64,000 nt of DNA from Tomocerus qinae. Taxonomy: Eukaryota > Arthropoda > Collembola > Entomobryomorpha > Tomoceridae. The notes beneath the pieces are model-generated. The model saw only the letters and a program-made list of their open reading frames with translations. It had not been told where the DNA came from and searched no databases. The position numbers and the translations under genes are program-made. Positions 44,360-55,134 of the stretch are shown in pieces. The DNA lies in assembly GCA_020055645.1 (NCBI GenBank), contig CM034548.1, positions 11,346,001 to 11,410,000 of the forward strand, written 5' to 3'. The first letter of the stretch is position 1; every line of letters starts with the position of its first letter.

Positions 44360-44735
44360 GAGTCTTGCTTTTGATATTAATGTTAGTTAGTGCTAATGTC
44401 AATTTAACACAAAATGAAATTTATTAAGAAAAATGGTAAGGACGAAACTAATCAATACAATTTTTACTTATAATAATATGTTATGCATATAGTCACTAAT
44501 AGTCATGTAACATTTGTTTCTATTATTATTGCCTCAAAATGATGTTTTAAGCTTTTGTACTTTTGTTAAACACCTGCTTGACCACTTTGGACATCTCTAC
44601 TAACTCCAGATGCATAACATATTTCTATGAAGTAAAAATAGTAGTGACTAGTTTCGTCCTTTCCATTTTTCCTTATCTTATTTTATCTTAAATTGACATT
44701 AGCACTGACTAACACTGATATCAAAAACAAGAATT

Positions 44736-44864
44736 GTATCGAGGGGTAGTTCAACGGTGGGGTAGTACAACGGAGGGGTAGTCCCACGGAGGGGTATTAC
44801 ACCGAGGGGCAGTACAACGGAGGGGTATTACAATAGGAGGGGTATTGCAATCCGAGGGGTATTA
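44736..44864 (-). repeat. Right-arm array: eight units, inverted copy of the left array
   Basis: This holds eight GGGG-bearing units on the plus strand, the reverse complement of the left array. Both arrays have the same unit number and span (129 nt). Variant units sit in the same order from outside in: the CGGATTG unit is outermost, the CCGTGGG unit is fifth, and CGATAC is innermost. A few units differ (for example TACTGC appears before unit 7 on the left and before unit 4 on the right). This suggests exchange or drift between units. Confidence 0.9.
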
Positions 44865-46920
44865 AGATGATACCATAGATATAGGTACAATTACAGTGCA
44901 CTTATCTGTAGTGTATGAATATAGAAATGGATAGGTTAGTATTGAAGATTAAGGTTAAAACATACACATAGTTTATTGACAGGTAGTGCTTAGATGATTG
45001 TAATAATAAAGAATAGTGTAATAATCAATCCATTCAAAATCTAACCTTCTCTATATTGCACTCCAGTACATATTATCTTATACAGGTATGTGAGTTTGAA
45101 ATGAACAGGTCAGAATAAGTGGCTTCCTTACAAAACAATACATGTATTTACACAGGACAGTCGTATACAAAATAACCTTTCCTGAGTGCAGCTCAGACTC
45201 AACTCCATTGAATATTTGCTGGATGTTGTTTTGTTTTGCCCTCTTGACTTACTTAAATGTTACGTTATCAACTCTTTATATGTCATCAGGACTTAATATA
45301 ACATAGGTCTGTGTTTGGAGAGTAAATCATAATATATTTACTTTAGCATATAAGAATAGGTCTGGTATAGTTGTAAGTGTAATATTATAACAACCTTTTG
45401 GATTGTAGCTTTGACTTTATAATAGGTTAGGTTAGCACCTCTCTAACTTTGGCTAACTAAGGAACGCACACCTTAGCCCCACAGAGGAATACAAAAGAGT
45501 ATAATGTTCTCCATTCACCATCTGTCAGCAGTGTGATAACAACGTCTCGATCAACGGACCCGGTCCTAACGATCCTTTCACACATCAAAGTCTCAATTCG
45601 CGTTGGCCTTCCCTGCCTTAATCCTATACGCTAACATATTATTATACACACACACTCTACATTTATACCATTTCCTACCTAAGCTACAAAACAAATATAA
45701 CGAGGTATATAGTAACTGGGCTTTTTTGGGTCCATCCAGCCAGTGTTTTTTGTCACTGGACAAATAAATATAATATTACTCGTGTATATTACAAAGGGAT
45801 GAAAGGTCTGTAGATGTTCATCGTACTAATGATCTATGAAATATTGGATTATCACTGTGTCAAAAACAAACACAGGTAATTAAATATGAAAACTCATTTT
45901 TCACGGTGTTCTTTACCAGCCTGATATCTACAGTTTCATAAAGTAGGCCGCGGGTGTAACAGGCATGTGCTATGCATGTACTCCCTCTTGTTACTCTATT
46001 AATTTCGTTGACTACTTGTAATCAATTACAATATTTCCAGGATGGCAAGCGTGTAAAGAAATCAAATGGTAACCTAAACAGGTACACAATTGACTCTTGT
46101 AAGCTGACTTGTAATTATAAAATTAAATAAAAAAATAGAAACACTTAATTTACATAAATTGCATCTTTCCGTTGAACTTGAATCGATTTATATATCCTCT
46201 CCGAAAAATACGTAGGCAGTCTTGCTTGTTACAAAAAGTAAACGAATACTAACTGCCTTATTTCAAACAACTGCCTGCTCCACTTGAATTCACTCGAGCA
46301 AAATGATAACAATAAGTTGCTTCGCTTTGATTTGACTCACGATCACGCCTGCATATCTTCATATTATTATAAGTCCTTTATCAAGAAAAACAAAAAACAC
46401 GCTTTTCGGCTTCTTTGTACAAGTATTTCCCTGCTATAGTGAATAGATATTATAAGGTAAATCAATTTGTGAAAACGTACTAGATTCGACTAATATTCCA
46501 GAAAAAAACATTTTCTCTACTAGTCATTAAAATTGGCACAAAGGGTAAATATTCGCTTGAAGTAGTTATCGCAATAGCAGTCTAGTCATGCACATACAAA
46601 ATGCCAATTAAAATGAAAAATATTTTGTATAATACTTCTGTAATTAAACGTAAAGAATGAAATAATTATTTTTACTCATCCATTATAATATACTATAATC
46701 ATTACCATCCAGTGACTCAAAGAATTAGAAATGTTATTAATACTGAATAATTAAATTTTATTTATAGAACAGTCTTACTGTATAAGTATAGGCTATATGA
46801 ATTCCAAATGGCAATAAGAACGGTTTTCAGTTGCACAAAGCATCTTTTCATCTTGCTCTTGCTAGGATGATATTAAAGACGGTATTGTGTGAAGAGTCTA
46901 ATCCTTACTTACCCCAGTTT

Positions 46921-47940
46921 TATTAAAAAAAGTATTTCATTGTGGAGTAATAGATATAAAATATGAAATAGTTGGGCAGGAGTGCGATAGTAAAAGGATG
47001 TATTTACATATGTAAATAATAAGTGTTGAGAGGAAGGTGTAGTTAGGTTATAGAGAGTGAGTATTAATGGGCAGCCGAAGTAATCAGGAGTACATATAAG
47101 AAGTGTTGCATATTGAGTACGTAAAGTAAGTATGCAGTGCACATTCAAGAGCCGCCACATAAATATTAAAGAGGAGCAATAACAAACAAGTGCCATTAAT
47201 GAAGAGTTGGAGTCTGGTGGCTTGTCGGCGAGTGCATCTCTACTCTTTTGGTAATACGCGCAAATTGGATTGGATTGAGTTTGTGGTGGCAATTAAATGG
47301 GGCTGGAAATGGAAGGTTGCATCTCTCATTCTTTCTACTTGATCTTCTATGTTATTGTCTGCCCACTGCACTCTGCCTGCCTCAATGCACCAATGCCAAT
47401 GGAAAAATGCAGGAAAGGATGTAAGTGAGTGAGAGGTTGGTAATATCAGTAATGATGATTCCTTTTGTTTCTGCGGTGCCTCTTTTGTGCTGAAACAGTG
47501 AGAAAGAGGCGTCAATTTAGTGCTCTTAAGTTCTTTATTCTCTCTATTGTCTGCTACTTCAGAAATCATGCCAAGATCCAGGCTATTCCTAGATGTCATC
47601 TTCTTCATTAGTAACCTATCATTTGGATTTGCTTGATAACTCCTCCAATGTCACATCATCACAGCCTATCTACAGAGTCATTCAGGAGCGAGCATTTACT
47701 ACAATTTACATTAGTTGTTTACTACTAAACTAACGTCAAGGATTTCAACACACCTTCCCTCACTATTTCCAGACCATTTTAAATTGCATCTATCTCTTTG
47801 TTTACAATTACTGTTGTGCACCTATCTACAAACGAACCTTTTTCCACAAGCCTAATCGTCCGCAGACTCCTCTCACTCAACATCAACCACACCAAACTAC
47901 GCCAACTAACTCTTCGCCGTCTGATTTCTTGTGGCCACCT
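46921..47940. other. G-to-C skew island with ORF-bearing core
   Basis: Hand count on the plus strand gives 48 G and 9 C in 46921-47100, and 12 G and 46 C in 47821-47940. The core, roughly 47240-47620, is balanced and contains a 122-codon minus-strand frame starting with ATG. I do not recognise the frame. Confidence 0.6.
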
Positions 47941-48686
47941 AATTTACAGAGCTGCTACCTTCTTACGTCCCTATTTGCCTATAATCTCTTGATGAGTCGA
48001 TACCATCCTCTGTATTCTTTTAATGCTATATAACTCTTTCTTCAAATAGAGAGTCAGGTACGCCTTTAGTGAAATCTAACCAAGTAATTCGTACAAAGGT
48101 TTTCCACAGAATTCACACAACGAAACTGATTGTCTTACACTTTAGAAATGAGTTGGCATTGTAAATACTAATAGTACTCACACAAGGCACGTCTCTGACT
48201 CTTAAATTCTTCATTAAATAAAGTGCCTATGTATGTACCTACCTATTTACTTATGTAAATATACAGGTAGACCCATATCAATATGCACAAGACGGTAGTA
48301 TGAAGATGAGATGTGAAGATGATGGATTATGATATATTTATATGCAGGAGGTATAGGGATATGGATGCCGTAGTTGATTGTGAGGGGATTGCGACTGCAC
48401 TTAAGGCTTGTTAGTGTTGGTTTGTAGGATGAAAAGGCAGAGGAATGTGTTTCTCAACACCGTTAATGATATGCACGACAGAGAGACAGAGGAGCCGAAA
48501 AATTAATCAATGATGAGCGAGGAAACGCATCGTTTTGTTCCATACTGCAAAAAGAAACACTTTATTTAATTTTGTGATGATTGCCCACATTTTCTTTACA
48601 AATGGCTACGGAGAGCACGTTTGCATAGTTTGTAACTTAAAGTACTCTATTTAAGGTTATGTATGTAGGTAGGTTGTGTAGTACTT

Positions 48687-48723
48687 GTATGTATGTATGT
48701 AGTAGTATAGTAGTAGTAGTAGG
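48687..48723. repeat. GTAT/TAG microsatellite
   Basis: Three and a half GTAT repeats merge into TAG repeats. Confidence 0.85.
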
Positions 48724-50640
48724 TAACTAATACAATGCATTTGCATTGATTTGAGAACTTCCTATTTGACTTAGTCACATACATTCTGATGAGTAATTCA
48801 CAGTTCACTTCACGCGGCTTTAGGTATGTAAGTTAGGTAGGTAGTTCAAATTCAGCCTCTTCATCATCAAACACACTAACATAAGCTGAGTTACCCTGGG
48901 CTAATATTTGCTCAAGTTATCGTTCCTTCTGTACTCTACGCCAGCTTTGGAAATCTCTACTTGTACACAGACAGAGCCCCTCAATTCACCGAACGCTTAT
49001 TAGACATTAGTACAATCTTAATTAAATAAGCTTACAAACTTTACTGCTCTTCTGCCACGCACGATTCGCACTGGCTCGACGACGGAAGCCTCGAGCTAAC
49101 GATATCGGGAGCAAAGGTCAGCAAACCGAGAGTCCGATTGCATTCTACCAAAAAATTCACAAATTCTATCTACCTTAATTCTACGACTTAATTAATATCA
49201 TCATAATAATAATATGTACTTACGACTACTTAACATTATCTAAAGCTATCTACGATTTAACTTACTCTAGTCCTTAACAATTAATGACAATTTATCAACT
49301 TAGCCTAACGTATCTCCTTACAATCAGTAGTATTGCTATGTTATCATATCATTATTGTAATATCCATTTACACGGTATTAGTATGTAATAAACTGCAATG
49401 CCCCCATGTCATTTGCTGAAGCAGTTTGCTTCTCATCCCTTCTTCATCCAGTTCTTTCTCAACCCTTAGGTTGTCTACACCTCTTCTGCACAAAACAAGG
49501 TGTATGTGTGTCTGTCTGTGTTCTTGAAAGATGTACGTACGCACGTAAATTTAGAACATGTACGATTGTAGTTATCTGTTGACATTTCCAGTAATATCAT
49601 TCTTTGTAACAAACTGAGACGGAAAGGTCTTTGCACATCCTTGCGTTTCACTCGTGCTCATTTCAGGGCAAATTGATCCACCATCCAACTCATCACGTAA
49701 ATGCAAACATAGGGAAACTGTAACTGTAGCTAATGCGTTTTCAGAGTTTACTGTAATATCCGTAGTTAACTAATAACAATAAATACTATCTCTTCTGTAC
49801 TGCATGTGATAATGTTATGTATGTGTTTTTATCTAACGATGACAATTCTAGAGGTTGATTTTCTGTTTGGTATGATTTGTATAGTTAGGACTGTAGATAT
49901 CCGCAGCTTATTAGGCTATGGTTATCGTCTGCTTAAATTATAAATGCTATTTCTACTGATTGATACAGATATCATGTCTTAGTTTGAAAAAAAAACACAA
50001 TTTAAATGTTGTTACCGCCTCCGTCCGTTTTTGCATACATAAATATATTCGTCTTACTTTATCTGACTCAGACAACGGATTTAATGGAGCGTTGGTACTA
50101 CTGAAACCTGGCTAGTAATTAGCGGAATTTCCCCATGATCTATTATTGTAAATGAAAAACAGGTAGGATTGAAATAGTAATTTCTAAAAATAGGACAGAA
50201 ACGGAGGAGGTTAAGTTGTATTGAAATAAATACTGCTAGCTAGTAGAAGAAGTTGTTTATGCTTTGGACTGAGTTTACTAGAGTTGATTCGTACGTAAAG
50301 AGTAACTGGGTACATGTAAGTAGGTGGAAGATATGTAGAGTCGGTGTGACAGTGTAGCAACAAGGTGTTAATGGAGCATGGAGATAATTAGTGTAACTGA
50401 AGGTGAGTTTGGAGAAGGTGGAGCTGACGAGATGCTGGCAGACAAAGTGTTGATTTGAAGGAGAGAGCTGGGAGCAGGTTGGATGGATTGGGAACACTGC
50501 AGGCTGGGGGATGAATGGGGAACATGTGTAGTGGGGAATGTTATCAAAATCCAATGGAATCGTTGACGTACGCACTCTCTCTTTCTCTCGTTCGCTTCTA
50601 TAGATAGTAAGTACTACTACTCTTACGATACGGAACCGAC

Positions 50641-50668
50641 GTAGTAGTATGTAGTAGTAGTAGTAGTA
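50641..50668. repeat. (GTA)n microsatellite
   Basis: Interrupted GTA repeats lie less than 200 nt below the bi stop codon, within the presumed 3' UTR. Confidence 0.85.
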
Positions 50669-50804
50669 TATGTATAAGTATAGGTATCATAATAGTATTG
50701 TACATAGGTATATTATTAGTATTATTATGTAGTAGTATGTGTAGCATGTATGTATAGTATAGAGTATGTAAATGTATTTAACACAATAACGCCTTCGTAG
50801 CATT

Positions 50805-51190
50805 TCACTTGTCCACATTCAAATCATTTTTGCCCAAGTCTGGTTTAATGTCTAGTCCATTGACCATCTTTTCAATGGATTTGAGCTCCGAAGGATGTTG
50901 CTGTTGACCAGGCATACAGAGGAGAGGTATACGATGAGGATGTGGCACAGACGACACTACCGCCGAAGAGGGATCGACAACACTTCCCTCCACGACCGGC
51001 GGTCTCGGTGAGTGTTTAGGACTGGGGTGACCGGAAGGAGTGACCGTTTCGAAGGCGGACAGACTGCCCCCGCCGAGGACACTGGTGGATGTGGAACTGA
51101 GAGAAGAAGTCGACGACGATGAGGCCGTGGCCGGTGGGATCAGCGGGTACGGGAGGAACCGGTGCGCTTTTAGGCGTTCCGAGAGTAAAG
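50805..51190 (-). CDS. bi: optomotor-blind/bifid, terminal coding exon with stop
   Basis: This last coding exon starts after the acceptor GTTTTTGTTGCAG and completes a G|CT alanine codon. It runs 127 codons to TGA (minus strand, 50807-50805). It begins LLSERLKAHRFLPYPLIPP, matching the K.HRF.PY.L block of fly Omb, which sits in a similar place in Tbx2/3. A Ser/Thr-rich linker follows, then SAFETVTPSGH and SPKHSPRPP. Near the end is SELKSIEKMVNGL, the diagnostic C-terminal motif of the Omb/Tbx2/Tbx3 group (SELQSIQRLVSGL in vertebrates). The protein ends about 15 residues later, without the long His/Gln-rich tail of the fly protein. A 3' UTR must extend below 50805. The nearest candidate poly(A) signals on the minus strand are an ATTAAA at 50080-50085 and an AATAAA at 48561-48566, neither decisive. 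A plus-strand open frame over part of this exon is an antisense shadow. Confidence 0.93.
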
Positions 51191-51270
51191 CTGCAACAAA
51201 AACGACACTTCTTTACTTCGCTGTCGGCACTCTGGAGAAGTCAAAGTTGGATGATTGTGAAGGACATTAC
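51191..51270 (-). other. bi: 80-nt intron of bi
   Basis: On the minus strand this runs from GTAATG to a pyrimidine tract ending GTTTTTGTTGCAG. It separates two GC-rich coding exons and splits a G|CT alanine codon. The GC content drops relative to the exons, and reading through the donor leaves the conserved protein pattern. Such a short intron shows the size of constitutive small introns in this genome. Confidence 0.88.
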
Positions 51271-51666
51271 CAGGCCCTAAGGAGGACGCGAGGGAGACCG
51301 GAGGTCCCAGCGGGTAGCCACCGTGAAAGAGCTGTTGCTGCAGCAGATGGTTGAACAGGAGCGAGGGAGGGAGGGAGGCGGCCGCCGCTGCTGACGAGTG
51401 CTGCGACCCACCGAACAGAGAGAGAGGAAGTGAGTGAGGGGGACCAAGGGGTGGTAGCCCAGGCCCCCCGGGGTACATACTTGGAGGATACAGGTAAGGG
51501 AGCATTGGCGGCTGTAGGGGAGGACCCAAGGAGATGTTCGGACTAGGATGGTCCAGATCACGTGCCGCTGGACGAAATGCTCCGCCGCCACTTTCTGATC
51601 CGCTGTCACTGATATCGCGGTCACTGTCCTCCCGTCGCTGACTCTCTGCCCCGCCGCCAAATTCTT
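51271..51666 (-). CDS. bi: optomotor-blind/bifid, central C-terminal-region exon
   Basis: This 396-nt exon is clearly GC-richer than its surroundings. It is bounded on the minus strand by TTTTTACAG|AAGAATTTGG and GGGCCTG|GTAATG. It enters with two bases of a G|AA glutamate codon supplied by the preceding exon, runs 131 full codons, and leaves one G. In order it carries a Ser/Asp-rich acidic segment (REDSDRDISDSGSES), the GGGAFRP motif, PSPNISLGPP, LPYLYPPSMYPGG, an alanine run (SSAAAAAS) and SLLFNHLLQQQLF. GGAFRP, YPSPNIS.GPP, LLPYLYP and LLFN occur in the same order in fly Omb as I remember it. These regions flank the T-box and are thought to act in transcriptional repression. They are low-complexity and disordered, with no catalytic residues to check. 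The open frame continues upstream into the intron to 51892, but that extension is AT-rich and unlike the exon. An extra small exon between this one and the exon at 54935-55134 is possible, because the fly protein is longer here, but phases join directly. Confidence 0.9.
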
Positions 51667-54600
51667 CTGTAAAAACAATCAAATTACATCCACACATTAA
51701 TACACGCTCGTTAAATTCACTATTTACTTCACAAAGTCTTATAATGAATTGCAGTAGTAAAAATCTACAATTGTCCTTCCTCTTTATGTGGCTGTTAAAC
51801 CCAAGTGTACATTTTACTCTACTTAAGACGTTTTGTCGGCATCCATTCAAATCAATTAATTGCTTAGACTCTACAGGTGAATATTCTATCACTTATAACT
51901 ACTCCAAGTACTACTAGAAAACCTCCAAGAATTGATTGTAGGAATCTGTAACAGGGATATAGCAGTGGAGGGATGAGGTAAGTAGACTAACCACCAGAAG
52001 AATTTTCTTGTACAGGTACCTACGCACTGTTCGTAGTGATATTGTAGAAATAGCAAAGATCTAATTTCCTCCTTGTGAACTTATCATTGCTAACCATCTC
52101 ACTTATGCTCTACTACAGATATTAAGAATACCACACGCACAAAGAGAAAAGAGTTGTTTTGCCGACACACCCTGTCCTGCTTGTCCCGCTCAGAGGACAT
52201 GACTTGACCCCTCTGCCCATATCTCCACTCTACATTGTCTTAAATCAGCCACAGTATATTATTTTCTGTAGCAGGAGTCGATACTCACTTAAAATATCTC
52301 CTACTGGAATATCTTTCACGTTTCACATAGAGTTAAAATAAATGTACAAACAATATACACCTATACCGCAATAATAATACAAGATATAAGCAAAATAATC
52401 TTATAGTAAGTATACTAAAATCCTTGTATTATATAAGTGAGAGATAGTGGTGGATGCGTCCACAAGGATGAAAAATCTATCCGATGTATCTCTCCGTCTA
52501 TCTAGTGGAGCATCGGAACCGACTCTTCTGTAATATCAACTAAATTGAGCTTCACTCTAATACACAATTGGATTCTCATGTCCCACAACTTCATTTTGTG
52601 GATATTGATTCGAGTGTAACACAAAAGGATAAAAATCCGCTTTTAGATAAGAGCACGGCATGAATTATTCATGAATTGTTGGTATTACACATCCGTCAGG
52701 CTTCAACCTTCCTAACCGGCAACGTACGTACGTACGTACCATCCATCCACATAACTTTAAACATCAACATTCACCGCAACCGAACCGTACAATACAAAAT
52801 ACAACCCTCGCTTATGTACTTGCTTACATACAAATGGAAAATTCTACTATCTCTACTCTTCAAACTCATCTTCAACTATTTCTCCGCATCTCAAGTCAAG
52901 TCAAATCAACTAAACCTCTTCCTATACCACCTTATAGTGGCCTTAGTAGTAAGTAGTGCTATTACAAATTTGCTTACACCAAAACTATCCTTATATCCTG
53001 TACTCTGCTGAGTGGGCACTACAATTCTATATAAACCTCACTCGTACACATTGTATCTAAATTCAAGACATTAGACAAAATGATATAACACAACAAACAA
53101 GACTTAGTTCAAACATTCAGTCACACACTGTATTAGCAATCCCCTTCAATTATCTTCCTCAATGTCTATCTTGTCTTCCAATCCAACATAAATAAACTCC
53201 ATTCTACATCGGATACTTAACTAGCTTTTATATTATTTATATTCTATATAGAGACAGCACACACATGCAGACCGACACTATACAATGCACGTAAACTCAC
53301 AGACCGCACTGAATTACACTGAGGAGACATAAACGGGTATTCTTGCTTATTATTTCAGTGACGTAACAATAAAGTGAGTGAGTAAGTGCATAGTACGATG
53401 TAGCTACTAAAATACAACACCTACGGTATGTATTACATCGTACATGCATTAGCCAAGTAAGTGGTATAATCGTTAAGTAGGCACATCACAATGCCCATAA
53501 CTAAATATAGTAGCCTGAGTAGTAATACGATATTATGAGAGTAAATAGAGTTATGTGTATATCTATATATAGGAAAGTTGCTCTCTGTTCCGGTCCTAAC
53601 CTTTCTAGGTTTATTTAGCTTTACCTTTTAGTGACTGACTTATTAGCTACTTATACACACTTCACTGCCTTTGCTTCCATCTTACCTTACTACTATTGCT
53701 AGTGCTGTATTATCCTCCAGGACATCATGCGGATCTTGCTCTTTGACACCTCTAATTGAAATCATTACATGTAAAAACTTGGCACTCCACTTCTATCCCG
53801 ACCTCAAAGCTCTAACACTAATACATCTCTTACTTGTCTCACACAAGCCGACATCACTTTCTATTCACATTCTCCGACCTCCACTACATCAATACACACT
53901 CACACACACTGCATAATACTACAAAACAAAACATAGTACTCAGCCAAGTAAAGTGCTTCTTATCCTATAAGTAATATCTTCCTGCCGACCTCCAGAATAA
54001 AATACCAGAAACACATCGTTGCCTGTCTGGTTGATGCTCGGCTACTCAACCTTACTTCAAAATAATATAATTCACTCCCTACCTGGAAAATTCTTAGCCA
54101 AACCATGCACTGATTGCAAATGTGTAAGCAATACTAATAACATAGGCTCAATTCCATCTCCAGAATCCGCGGACGTCCTTTTTCTAGTAATCCTACTAAG
54201 AGTAGTAACTAACCAGCTACATTCTCTATCTTTGTTGACGTGCTTTTATTTACGTTCCCTTTTCTATCTCAATGCCCTCACCTTATTTTTTCTCCGTAGA
54301 TTTAAGATTACAAAGTCGCTTGAGATGAGTACGAGTAAATATAAAGAGGATTCTGTGTAGTAAGTATGTGTAGTAAAAGCAACACATCGCATCGTCTCCA
54401 TTTCATGTCTTTTCGTTTCGGCAAGTCTTTTCAAATTACCTACTTCAAACTACAACCTCTTCTGATTACCTTTCATATGCCTACTTGGTTTTGGAAAAAG
54501 GATTTCTGTTCTTTACACATCTTCTACATTCTCAATGCCTAAAAATGACATTGATAAGCCTTTTTTTTCTTCCACTCCACACATAAATACCTCACATACC

Positions 54601-54934
54601 ATTTAATACAGATAGCTCACATACTTCCATATAATACAACACACAGACAACAAAAGACTTACATCTGTATGCCCAACACAATAACATACCTGTCTTCTTC
54701 ACTAAGCGCCTTACTACCACTACTAAGTCCTATTAATTTCATCACAACTTTACCATTGTCTTATTTCCTTATAAAGATATCTTTATAGTAATAAATATTA
54801 CATACATTTCATATTTATCGCCTTTATCAGATGTGCTTATAGCATGTAAAGAATAGTGGATCCCTATGATTCCTAAATAAATATCTTGGGGTAGAATAAG
54901 TACAACTAATATATTGTCAAAATGATTGACTAAC
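51667..54934 (-). other. bi: 3.27-kb intron of bi, no gene seen
   Basis: This AT-rich intron lies between GTTAGT (donor, 54934) and TTTTTACAG (acceptor, 51667). The plus strand is strongly C-rich and G-poor from about 52700 to 54760, so the transcribed (minus) strand is G-rich. That composition produces several plus-strand open frames of 60-113 codons made of Leu/Ser/Thr/His/Tyr, which I take as chance. An (ACGT)n tract lies at 52722-52739. No additional exon with family motifs was found. Confidence 0.75.
52722..52739. repeat. (ACGT)n self-complementary run
   Basis: Four and a half ACGT units lie in the 3.27-kb bi intron. The run is self-complementary and contains four CpG steps in a CpG-poor neighbourhood. 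Confidence 0.9.
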
Positions 54935-55134
54935 CATGGTGTCGTGTCGGAGGAGGAGAGACGGAGTCAGGTCGGTGGTCATTGCCGACAACATCCACAC
55001 GTTCGTCATCGTCCACATTGTCGTGGCACATGGAGTCGGATGGTCCTGAGCCTAGACTATTGCTCATCGAAGGTCCCGCATTACTCGATCGAGGATGGTC
55101 ATCTCCGTGTCTTTGAGCTGCCAACAGTGCTTGT
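54935..55134 (-). CDS. bi: optomotor-blind/bifid (Tbx2/3 class), exon just after the T-box (partial gene)
   Basis: This is an internal exon of a T-box transcription factor, a nuclear DNA-binding regulator of appendage, wing and optic-lobe patterning in insects. On the minus strand the exon follows a pyrimidine-rich acceptor ending TTTACAG and stops at CACCATG|GTTAGT. It is 200 nt: one base completing an AA|A lysine codon, 66 full codons, and one G of the next codon. It starts QALLAAQRHGDDH. From what I know of the family, the fly protein continues from the end of the T-box as REKKQALM, so QALL fits the junction exactly. Further in, an acidic stretch DDDERVDVVG resembles the fly DDDKLLDVVG segment. 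The end is Pro/Ser-rich (DSVSPPPTRHH). The upstream exon must end in phase 2 and should encode the T-box. No T-box sequence is visible between here and 64000. Recognition rests on remembered family motifs, not on a search. Confidence 0.86.

Larger units (their letters stand above)
44221..44874. mobile_element. Foldback/MITE-like non-autonomous DNA transposon with repeat-bearing inverted arms
   Basis: Two arms of roughly 260 nt (about 44226-44488 and 44610-44869) are imperfect inverted copies around a loop of about 120 nt. From outside in they share CATCTTAATACCCCTCGGAT, a C-rich tandem array, a GTTAG.[CT]AGTGCTAATGTC-like block, AAATGG.AAGGACGAAACTA, ATTTTTACTT and ATATGTTATGCAT. The last few outer bases match only partly (GATTACATCTT against GGTATCATCTT). 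Immediately outside, ATAGATAT occurs on both sides (44213-44220 and 44875-44882), consistent with an 8-bp target-site duplication. There is no coding capacity, so mobilisation would need a transposase in trans. The 8-bp duplication would fit hAT- or P-like families, but the termini do not settle this. Arm divergence suggests it is not a brand-new insertion. Confidence 0.85.
44875..50804. other. bi 3' flank and presumed 3' UTR; no other gene supported
   Basis: The right end must include the bi 3' UTR, read leftward from 50804. Minus-strand poly(A) candidates are an ATTAAA at 50080-50085 and an AATAAA at 48561-48566. The stretch carries GTAT/TAG microsatellites at 48687-48723 and 50641-50668, a skew island at about 46921-47960 and a G-rich plus-strand tract at about 50220-50540. 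A 122-codon minus-strand frame at 47240-47608 sits in the skew-island core and is not recognised. Confidence 0.5.

Noticed and set aside
44231-44864. CRISPR-like array of regular short repeats
   Set aside because: The repeats are directly tandem without spacers, occur as two inverted arrays within one palindrome, and lie in a eukaryotic genome. They belong to the transposon arms.
48661-48690. let-7-like words (GTAGGTAGGTTGTGTAG)
   Set aside because: The match to mature let-7 is incomplete, the seed GAGGTAG is missing and no complementary arm is nearby. GTAG repeats are common throughout the window.
51040-51354. Plus-strand 104-codon frame across the bi exons
   Set aside because: It is antisense to well-supported coding exons and owes its openness to their GC-rich codons. 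It also crosses the bi intron.
51667-51892. Upstream extension of the bi exon frame to an ATG at 51892 (minus)
   Set aside because: A strong acceptor at 51667 separates GC-rich, motif-bearing sequence from AT-rich sequence with no family resemblance. Phases fit splicing from 54935.
52676-54360. Several plus-strand frames (for example 52676-53011, 54019-54360)
   Set aside because: They lie in G-poor intronic sequence antisense to bi; residue make-up reflects base composition and no family is recognised.
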